Positions 5,358-10,458 of a stretch of DNA of 10,458 nucleotides are shown here, piece by piece (position 1 is the first letter of the stretch; every line of letters begins with the position of its first letter). The translations under genes were made by a program, and so were the position numbers. This DNA comes from Gallionella sp. UBA6045 (GTDB lineage: Bacteria; Pseudomonadota; Gammaproteobacteria; Burkholderiales; Gallionellaceae): the NCBI GenBank assembly GCA_002429165.1, contig DIYV01000041.1, forward strand, positions 1-10,458, given 5' to 3'. The notes below the pieces were generated by a model, which was given only the letters and a program-made list of their open reading frames with translations, made no database searches and was not told the DNA's origin.

Positions 5358-6551
5358 ATGTCGCTTCATTCTGTTCGTTCGCTATTGTTCGGCACCATTG
5401 TATCTGTGCTGCTTTCCCTGACACTGTACGGGTGTGAAAAATCGGCCTCTACCGATCAAAAAACTTCCGGTGATCTGGCCGTGCGTATCGGCGCGTCAGC
5501 TCCCTTGACCGGCCCGCAGGCGCACCTGGGCAAGGACAATGAGAACGGCACGCGCATGGCGATAGACGATGCGAACGCCAAGGGTATAGTCATCGGCGGG
5601 CGCAAGGTGCATTTTGACCTGATCAGCGAGGACGACCAGGCCGATCCCAAGACTGCGACCATCGTGGCCCAGAAACTGGTGGACGATAAAGTCAATGGCG
5701 TCATCGGCCATCTCAATTCCGGCACCACCATCCCCGCGGCAAAAATCTATAGCGATAACGGTATTCCCCAGATATCGCCTTCCGCCACGGCGGTCGCCTA
5801 CACCGCGCAGGGTTTCAAGACTGCGTTCCGCGTGATGGCGAATGACGCGCAACAGGGCCGTGTGCTTGGCGAGTACGCGGCAAAAAATCTGGGCGCGAAG
5901 AGGATCGCGGTGATCGATGACCGCACCGCTTACGGCCAGGGCCTGGCGGACGAATTCATCAAGTCCGCAGAAGCCAGCGGCGCGCAGATCGTCGCGCATG
6001 AATATACCAACGACAAGGCGATGGACTTCACCGCGGTGCTGACTGCGGTAAAAGGCAAGAAACCGGACCTGCTGTTCTATGGCGGGATGGATGCGCAGGG
6101 CGGACCGATGGCGAAACAGCTCAAGGCACTTGCGCTGAAGCTGAAATTCATGACGGGTGACGGCGGTTATACACCGGAATTCATCAAGCTGGCAGGCGCT
6201 GCCGCGGAAGGCGCTTATGCCTCATTGCCCGGTGTGCCGCTGGACAAGATGCCGGGCGGCAAGGCATTCGCAGACCGGTTCGTTGCCAAGTATGGTCCGA
6301 TACAGTTGTATGCTCCCTACTGCTACGACGCGGTGAATGTGATGATCGCAGCGATGCAGAAAGCCGGTTCGGCGGATCCCGCAAAATATCTGCCCGCGCT
6401 TGCCGATATTACCTACGACGGTGTCACGGCAAAGATCCAGTTCGATGAAAAGGGTGATCTTAAGGGCGGCGCAATCACCATGTACCAGGTGCAGCATGGC
6501 AAGTGGCAGCCGCTGGAGACCCTCGGTGTGGCCAAGACGGCGGCGCACTGA
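5358..6551 (+). CDS. livK: branched-chain amino acid ABC transporter substrate-binding protein (LivK/LivJ type)
   Basis: This protein captures leucine, isoleucine or valine (or a related small amino acid) outside the inner membrane and delivers it to LivHM. The 397-residue product has the two-lobe Peripla_BP_6 fold: RIGASAPLTGPQAHLGKD (43-60), DDQADPKTA (92-100), VIGHLNSGTTIPA (115-127) and ISPSAT (139-144) at the ligand cleft, DDRTAYGQG (187-195), FYGGMDAQGG (240-249), and FDEKGDLKGG (362-371), which matches E. coli LivK closely. The N-terminus is a hydrophobic signal ending LTLYGC (21-26). Cys26 suits a lipobox, although Tyr at -2 is unusual, so it may be a lipoprotein and not free in the periplasm. 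The ATG at 5358 is preceded by GGGAG (5346-5350) and lies downstream of the predicted transcription start, which rules out the longer frame. It is first in the livKHMGF operon. The exact ligand cannot be settled from sequence. Confidence 0.93.
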   Translation: MSLHSVRSLLFGTIVSVLLSLTLYGCEKSASTDQKTSGDLAVRIGASAPLTGPQAHLGKDNENGTRMAIDDANAKGIVIGGRKVHFDLISEDDQADPKTATIVAQKLVDDKVNGVIGHLNSGTTIPAAKIYSDNGIPQISPSATAVAYTAQGFKTAFRVMANDAQQGRVLGEYAAKNLGAKRIAVIDDRTAYGQGLADEFIKSAEASGAQIVAHEYTNDKAMDFTAVLTAVKGKKPDLLFYGGMDAQGGPMAKQLKALALKLKFMTGDGGYTPEFIKLAGAAAEGAYASLPGVPLDKMPGGKAFADRFVAKYGPIQLYAPYCYDAVNVMIAAMQKAGSADPAKYLPALADITYDGVTAKIQFDEKGDLKGGAITMYQVQHGKWQPLETLGVAKTAAH

Positions 6552-6570
6552 TGCGGCACCGGTAAAACTC

Positions 6571-6604
6571 AAAACGACACGTGCTACGTGTCGTTTTTGT
6601 TTTT
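6571..6604 (+). terminator. strong intergenic hairpin between livK and livH (attenuating terminator)
   Basis: A perfect 12-bp stem (6571-6582 with 6586-6597) closes a GCT loop; its outer A-T pairs merge with the T tract, which reads TTTTT-G-TTTTT up to 6604. This has every mark of a Rho-independent terminator, yet livH begins six bases later and the rest of the operon has no visible promoter of its own. It most likely lets only part of the transcripts continue, giving more binding protein than membrane components, and could also protect the livK mRNA 3' end. Confidence 0.85.
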
Positions 6605-6610
6605 GCGACG

Positions 6611-7534
6611 ATGGAAATCTTCTTACAACAAATCATTAACGGTCTCGTGCAAGGCAGCGTGTACGCGCTGGTCGCGCTGGGCTACACCATGGTGTATGGC
6701 ATACTCGGCCTGATCAACTTCGCGCATGGTGAAGTGGTGATGATAGGCGCGATGCTGGCACTTTCCTCGCTGACCGCGCTGCTCGGATGGGGCGTGACGC
6801 CGCTGCTGGCCTTGCCGCTCAGCATCTCGCTGGCGATGCTGGGTTGCATGGTGCTCGGTTACAGCATCGAGCGCATCGCTTACCGCCCGTTGCGCCATGC
6901 GCCGCGCCTGGCGCCCCTCATCACCGCCATCGGCGTGTCCATCGTGTTGCAGAATCTGGCGATGATGATCTGGGGACGCAGCTACCACTCTTTTCCGCAG
7001 CTGATCGCGAATAACCCGCATAACATTGGCGGTGCGATCATCAACAATATCCAGATCATCATTTTCGTACTGGCGCTGGCGTTCATGGCGGGGCTGATGG
7101 TCGTTGTTAATCGTACCCGTCTCGGACGCGCGATGCGCGCGGTGGCCGAGAACCAGCATGCTGCGCAACTGATGGGCGTCGACATCAACCGCGTGATCTC
7201 GATCACCTTCATGATCGGCTCGGCACTCGCCGCCATCGCCGGCGTCATGGTCAGCGCCAACTATGGTTTGGCGCATTACTACATGGGTTTCATACTCGGC
7301 CTGAAAGCCTTCACCGCAGCAGTGCTGGGCGGCATCGGCAATCTGCGCGGCGCGATGCTGGGCGGATTACTGCTCGGGCTGATCGAAAGCCTGGGCGCGG
7401 GTTATATCGGCGATCTGACCGGCGGATTTTTTGGCAGCAACTATCAGGACGTGTTCGCCTTCTTCGTGCTGATCGCTGTCCTGGTGCTAAGGCCATCCGG
7501 TCTGCTCGGCGAACGGCTGGCGGAGAGAGCATGA
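6611..7534 (+). CDS. livH: branched-chain amino acid ABC transporter permease LivH
   Basis: One of the two inner-membrane subunits forming the translocation channel with LivM. The 307-residue product starts with the family's typical MEIFLQQIINGLVQGSVYAL and continues with GYTMVYGILGLINFAHGE (24-41), a run of hydrophobic helices, the cytoplasmic coupling loop GRAMRAVAENQHAAQLMGVD (172-191) that contacts the ATPases, and KAFTAAVLGGIGNLRGAMLGG (232-252). The C-terminus VLRPSGLLGE is also typical. The ATG at 6611 is chosen by homology; an upstream GTG at 6581 falls inside the terminator hairpin and adds residues the family lacks. There is no recognisable Shine-Dalgarno: six bases, GCGACG, separate the start codon from the T tract. 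The stop codon overlaps the livM start as ATGA, indicating translational coupling. Confidence 0.96.
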   Translation: MEIFLQQIINGLVQGSVYALVALGYTMVYGILGLINFAHGEVVMIGAMLALSSLTALLGWGVTPLLALPLSISLAMLGCMVLGYSIERIAYRPLRHAPRLAPLITAIGVSIVLQNLAMMIWGRSYHSFPQLIANNPHNIGGAIINNIQIIIFVLALAFMAGLMVVVNRTRLGRAMRAVAENQHAAQLMGVDINRVISITFMIGSALAAIAGVMVSANYGLAHYYMGFILGLKAFTAAVLGGIGNLRGAMLGGLLLGLIESLGAGYIGDLTGGFFGSNYQDVFAFFVLIAVLVLRPSGLLGERLAERA

Positions 7535-8652
7535 AGCCGGATAGAAAATTCGTGATGCTGATTGCCGCGCTGGTAATCGCATTGTTTTTCTTGCCATTTG
7601 TCACCGACGCGCTGCTCGGGCGAGGCTGGGTGCGCATTCTTGATTTCGCGATGCTGTATATCATGCTGGCACTCGGGCTGAATATCGTGGTCGGCTATGC
7701 GGGCCTGCTTGATCTGGGCTACATTGCATTTTTTGCGGTCGGCGCATACTGCTATGCGCTGACCGATTCGCCGCATCTGGCTCAGGCTTTTCCGATGTTA
7801 TTCCCGGTGGGAGTGCATCTGCCGTTTTGGATCGTTCTGCCGATGGCGGCATTGGTAGCAGGTGGTTTCGGCGTGTTGCTCGGTGCGCCGACATTGCGCC
7901 TGCGCGGAGATTATCTTGCCATCGTGACGCTCGGTTTTGGCGAGATCATCCGCATCTTTTTGAACAATCTCAACGCGCCCGTCAATCTGACCAACGGCCC
8001 GCAGGGCATCAGTTTCATCGATCCGATCAGCGTGCTGTGTGTATCGCTGAACAAGACCCAGACCTTTTTCGGCATCGCGTTTCCTTCGGTGCATCTGTAT
8101 TTCTATCTGTTCCTGGCATTCACCGCGCTGGTGATTTTCGTTTCGCAGCGGCTGGAAAAATCGCGCATCGGGCGGGCCTGGATGGCGATACGCGAAGACG
8201 AGGTCGCCGCGTCGGCGATGGGCATCAACACGCGCAACCTGAAGCTGCTGGCGTTCGCGATGGGCGCGATGTTCGGCGGCGCGTCCGGCGCGCTGTTTGC
8301 CGGTTTCCAGGGCTTTGTCAGCCCGGAAAGTTTCAGCCTGATGGAATCCATCATGGTGCTGTGCATGGTGGTGCTGGGCGGGATGGGCAACATCGCCGGG
8401 GTGATCCTCGGCGGCGTATTGCTGGCGCTGCTGCCGGAAGTGTTGCGCAACATCGTCGTGCCGCTGCAGCAGGCCCTGTTCGGCAGGACGCTGGTCGACC
8501 CGGAAAGCCTGCGCATGCTGCTGTTCGGCTCGGCGCTGATCGTGATGATGCTGTATCGGCCGGCCGGATTGCTGCCATCGCGCTTGCGCCGCCGCGAGTT
8601 CGGCGGCGACGATGCGGCCGCCGAAGAGAGCGTATACGATGCCACACACTGA
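7531..8652 (+). CDS. livM: branched-chain amino acid ABC transporter permease LivM
   Basis: The second channel-forming inner-membrane subunit. The 373-residue product shows GYAGLLDLGYIAFFAVGAY (55-73), PTLRLRGDYLAIVTLGFGEI (120-139), NGPQGI (155-160), the ATPase-contacting loop GRAWMAIREDEVAASAMGIN (214-233) and VLGGMGNIAGVILGG (281-295), all characteristic of LivM. It ends with the usual YRPAGLLPS followed by a charged cytoplasmic tail (about 350-373). Start: the ATG at 7531 overlaps the livH stop by four bases and has GGAGAG at 7522-7527. The last 14 bases overlap livG. Compared with E. coli LivM it lacks a long N-terminal extension, as do many stand-alone proteobacterial homologues. Confidence 0.96.
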   Translation: MKPDRKFVMLIAALVIALFFLPFVTDALLGRGWVRILDFAMLYIMLALGLNIVVGYAGLLDLGYIAFFAVGAYCYALTDSPHLAQAFPMLFPVGVHLPFWIVLPMAALVAGGFGVLLGAPTLRLRGDYLAIVTLGFGEIIRIFLNNLNAPVNLTNGPQGISFIDPISVLCVSLNKTQTFFGIAFPSVHLYFYLFLAFTALVIFVSQRLEKSRIGRAWMAIREDEVAASAMGINTRNLKLLAFAMGAMFGGASGALFAGFQGFVSPESFSLMESIMVLCMVVLGGMGNIAGVILGGVLLALLPEVLRNIVVPLQQALFGRTLVDPESLRMLLFGSALIVMMLYRPAGLLPSRLRRREFGGDDAAAEESVYDATH

Positions 8653-9418
8653 AGACGCACTGCTGCTCGCTTCGCACATCGGCAAGCAGTTCGGCGGATT
8701 GAGCGCGCTCGACGACGTGTCGCTGCATATCCGGCGCGGCGAGATCTACGGCCTGATCGGCCCGAATGGCGCCGGCAAGACCACCCTGTTCAACGTGATC
8801 ACCGGACTGTATCAGCCGAGCGCTGGCGGCTTTCAGTTCAATGGCATGCACTACGAGTCGGGCAAACCGCATCTGCTGGCGCAAGCCGGTATCGCGCGCA
8901 CCTTCCAGAACATCAGGCTGTTCGCCAACCTTACCGCGCTGGAAAATGTGATGATAGGCCGCCACGTGCGCACCCGCGCGGGCGTGTTCGGCGCGTTGCT
9001 GCGCGATCGCGGCACGCGCAAGGAAGAGCACGCCATCACCGTACGAGCGCGCGAACTGCTGCGCTATGTCGGCATCGAAAAGCCCGCGCAGACCCTCGCC
9101 AAACACCTGTCCTACGGCGAACAGCGCCGCCTCGAGATCGCCCGCGCGCTGGCCACCGAACCGCTGCTGCTCGCGCTCGACGAACCAGCCGCAGGCATGA
9201 ACGCCAGCGAAACCGAGAATCTCAAAACACTGTTGAAGACCATACGCACCAGCGGCGTTACCGTGCTGCTGATCGAGCACGATGTCAAACTGATCATGGG
9301 CCTGTGCGACCGCGTTGCGGTGCTCGATTACGGCAAGAAGATCGCCGAAGGTGCGCCGGAAGAAGTGCGCAAAGATCCCGCCGTGATTGCCGCTTACCTC
9401 GGGGGCGGCGGTGACTGA
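8639..9418 (+). CDS. livG: branched-chain amino acid ABC transporter ATP-binding protein LivG
   Basis: One of two different cytoplasmic ATPases powering the LivHM channel. The 259-residue product has Walker A GPNGAGKTT (41-49), the Q-loop Gln90 in IARTFQNIRLF (85-95), the LivG-type signature LSYGEQRR (157-164), Walker B LLLALDEP (176-183) with catalytic Glu182, and the switch His214 in LIEHD. The AGMN just after Walker B (185-188) and the C-terminal EGAPEEVRKDPAVIAAYLG are also LivG features. The chosen ATG at 8639 lies 14 bp inside the end of livM with GAAGAGAG at 8623-8630 upstream; homology starts shortly after it. The overlap on both sides suggests coupled translation through the operon. 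Confidence 0.97.
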   Translation: MPHTEDALLLASHIGKQFGGLSALDDVSLHIRRGEIYGLIGPNGAGKTTLFNVITGLYQPSAGGFQFNGMHYESGKPHLLAQAGIARTFQNIRLFANLTALENVMIGRHVRTRAGVFGALLRDRGTRKEEHAITVRARELLRYVGIEKPAQTLAKHLSYGEQRRLEIARALATEPLLLALDEPAAGMNASETENLKTLLKTIRTSGVTVLLIEHDVKLIMGLCDRVAVLDYGKKIAEGAPEEVRKDPAVIAAYLGGGGD

Positions 9419-10127
9419 TTCATTGCTCGAAATTAGCGGCCTCAAAGTCGCTTACGGCGGCATCCATGCCATCAAGGGAATAGACCTGCATGTCGCATCA
9501 GGCGAACTGGTCGCGCTGATCGGCAGCAACGGCGCGGGCAAGACCACCACGCTGAAAACCCTGGCGGGGCTGTTGCATCCTGCCGGCGGGCAGATCCGCT
9601 ACGACGGCAAAAGCCTGGACAGCGTCGCCGCACACCGGCGTGCCGCGATGGGCATCGCGCTCGTGCCGGAAGGCCGCGGCGTATTCGCGCGCATGACGAT
9701 AGAGGAAAATCTGCTGATGGGCGCATACAGCCGCAGCAACAATAGCGAAATCGCAACAGACCTCGAGCGCATGTACGGATTATTCCCGCGCCTCGGCGAG
9801 CGCAAAGACCAGCTGGCCGGAACCCTCTCGGGCGGCGAGCAGCAGATGGTCGCAATGGCGCGCGCGCTGATGAGCCGCCCGCGCCTGCTGATGCTGGACG
9901 AACCCAGCATGGGACTCGCACCGCTGATGGTGCAAAAAATATTCGATACCATCCGCGACATCGCCGCACTCGGTATGAGCATCCTGCTGGTCGAACAGAA
10001 CGCCAGGCTTGCGCTTGAAGTTGCCCAGCGCGGCTACGTGATGGAAAGCGGCGCGATCATGTTGTCCGGCGCGGCCGGTGAGCTGCTGGGCAGCGATGCG
10101 GTGCAGCGCGCGTATTTGGGCGGATAA
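9411..10127 (+). CDS. livF: branched-chain amino acid ABC transporter ATP-binding protein LivF
   Basis: The partner ATPase of LivG. From the GTG at 9411 the product is 238 residues, against 237 in E. coli LivF. It shows Walker A GSNGAGKTT (38-46), VPEGRGVFARMTIEENL (85-101), signature LSGGEQQM (139-146), Walker B LLMLDEP (159-165) with Glu164, and LVEQNA (193-198), where Gln196 stands in the place of the usual switch histidine, as is normal for LivF. The C-terminus VQRAYLGG closes exactly like the family. The start overlaps the end of livG by eight bases (GTGACTGA). A TTG at 9387 is possible but adds residues without homology. This is the last gene of the operon; no clear terminator follows. 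Confidence 0.96.
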   Translation: MTDSLLEISGLKVAYGGIHAIKGIDLHVASGELVALIGSNGAGKTTTLKTLAGLLHPAGGQIRYDGKSLDSVAAHRRAAMGIALVPEGRGVFARMTIEENLLMGAYSRSNNSEIATDLERMYGLFPRLGERKDQLAGTLSGGEQQMVAMARALMSRPRLLMLDEPSMGLAPLMVQKIFDTIRDIAALGMSILLVEQNARLALEVAQRGYVMESGAIMLSGAAGELLGSDAVQRAYLGG

Positions 10128-10248
10128 GCTGGCTTGATCCACGGCTTTGTCGTATATATGCGACTTGGTAACCAACGCGGCATGAATGACTGTTTTCGAC
10201 ACATTTCGGACGGTTGGGCTTCTACAAAGCGGACACAAATTGCAGCAA
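10128..10248. other. spacer between convergent livF and EAL-domain gene
   Basis: This 121-bp gap separates two converging genes. I found no GC-rich hairpin with a T-run for either strand. The only dyads are short (AAGC-TG-GCTT at 10128-10137, and a widely spaced CCAAC/GTTGG pair). No gene is visible. Confidence 0.4.
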
Positions 10249-10458
10249 TCAGCTCTGCTTCAGTAAAGCCTCAAACTGCTCAATCGGAACCGGCCTGCCG
10301 AACAGATAACCTTGATAGTGAATGCAGCCATTATCCAAGAGCAGTTGTCTTTGTTCTTCTGTCTCCACTCCTTCGGCAATAACTTGCATGTCCAGGCTTT
10401 GTGCCATCGCGATAATGGTATGCACAATCGCCATATCGTCCTTATCTGTGGTTATGTC
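10249..10458 (-). CDS. C-terminal end of an EAL-domain protein (c-di-GMP phosphodiesterase type), partial
   Basis: The visible 69 residues are the end of an EAL domain, which hydrolyses cyclic di-GMP to pGpG in active members. Recognisable pieces, in order, are DITTDKDDMAIV (the stretch after the KIDRSFV region), TIIAMAQSLDMQVIAEGVET with the conserved metal-site Glu, and HYQGYLFGRPVP with the conserved Gln, followed by a short tail ending LLKQS. The gene enters from the right edge, so the EAL signature itself, any GGDEF or PAS partner domains and the start are out of view. Activity cannot be judged from this part alone, although nothing needed here is missing. An ATG within this fragment is internal, not the start. 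Confidence 0.95.
   Translation of the reverse strand, partial: DITTDKDDMAIVHTIIAMAQSLDMQVIAEGVETEEQRQLLLDNGCIHYQGYLFGRPVPIEQFEALLKQS

Noticed and set aside
7798..8685. A 295-codon open frame on the minus strand opposite livM
   Set aside because: It is rich in Gln, His and Arg, typical of the complement of a hydrophobic membrane protein gene; livM and livG are clearly the real genes.
5358..10127. Possibility that the ABC operon is a urea (Urt) or amide transporter
   Set aside because: The binding protein has LivK-type motifs (VIGHL, FDEKGDLKG), LivG carries LSYGEQRR and all subunits have LivHMGF-type lengths; no urease or amidase genes are adjacent. The ligand is still not proven.
10128..10248. 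Candidate terminator between livF and the EAL gene
   Set aside because: Only short or widely spaced dyads without a T-run are present.

Overview
The window reads as ordinary chromosome from a Gram-negative proteobacterium, most likely a betaproteobacterium. The E. coli-like IlvD, the short Lgt, the liv cassette and the two small exported c-type cytochromes would fit the Gallionellaceae/Nitrosomonadales (iron- or ammonia-oxidising relatives). That placement is inferred from remembered protein resemblance and was not tested by a search. I see no mobile element, CRISPR array, tRNA, rRNA or phage gene.

Layout. At the left edge a short open frame (3-74, +) may be the tail of a gene entering from outside, converging on lgt (82-864, -), the lipoprotein diacylglyceryl transferase. 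lgt is divergent from ilvD (930-2780, +), the dihydroxy-acid dehydratase of branched-chain amino acid synthesis. ilvD is followed 24 bp later by a YeaD-like hexose-6-phosphate mutarotase gene (2805-3770, +), whose N-terminal part carries an in-frame palindromic insert. Next come two paralogous periplasmic monoheme cytochrome c genes (4061-4471 and 4864-5226, +). Each has its own promoter, a look-alike leader and its own Rho-independent terminator. The right half is a complete livKHMGF branched-chain amino acid ABC transporter operon (5358-10127, +): binding protein, two permeases and two ATPases. Convergent with it at the right edge is the C-terminal end of an EAL-domain (c-di-GMP phosphodiesterase-type) protein (10249-10458, -).

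How the parts relate. ilvD (synthesis) and liv (uptake) both supply branched-chain amino acids. Lgt would modify lipobox proteins, and two exported proteins here, the liv binding protein and the second cytochrome, have plausible lipoboxes. The most interesting non-coding signals are: matching promoter-leader blocks of the two cytochromes, with a stem-loop at the predicted 5' end of each mRNA that keeps its pairing despite base changes; a perfect dyad inside the spacer of the liv promoter; a strong 12-bp terminator-type hairpin between livK and livH with no Shine-Dalgarno for livH; and the palindromic insert in the mutarotase gene. No clearly new multi-gene system is visible.
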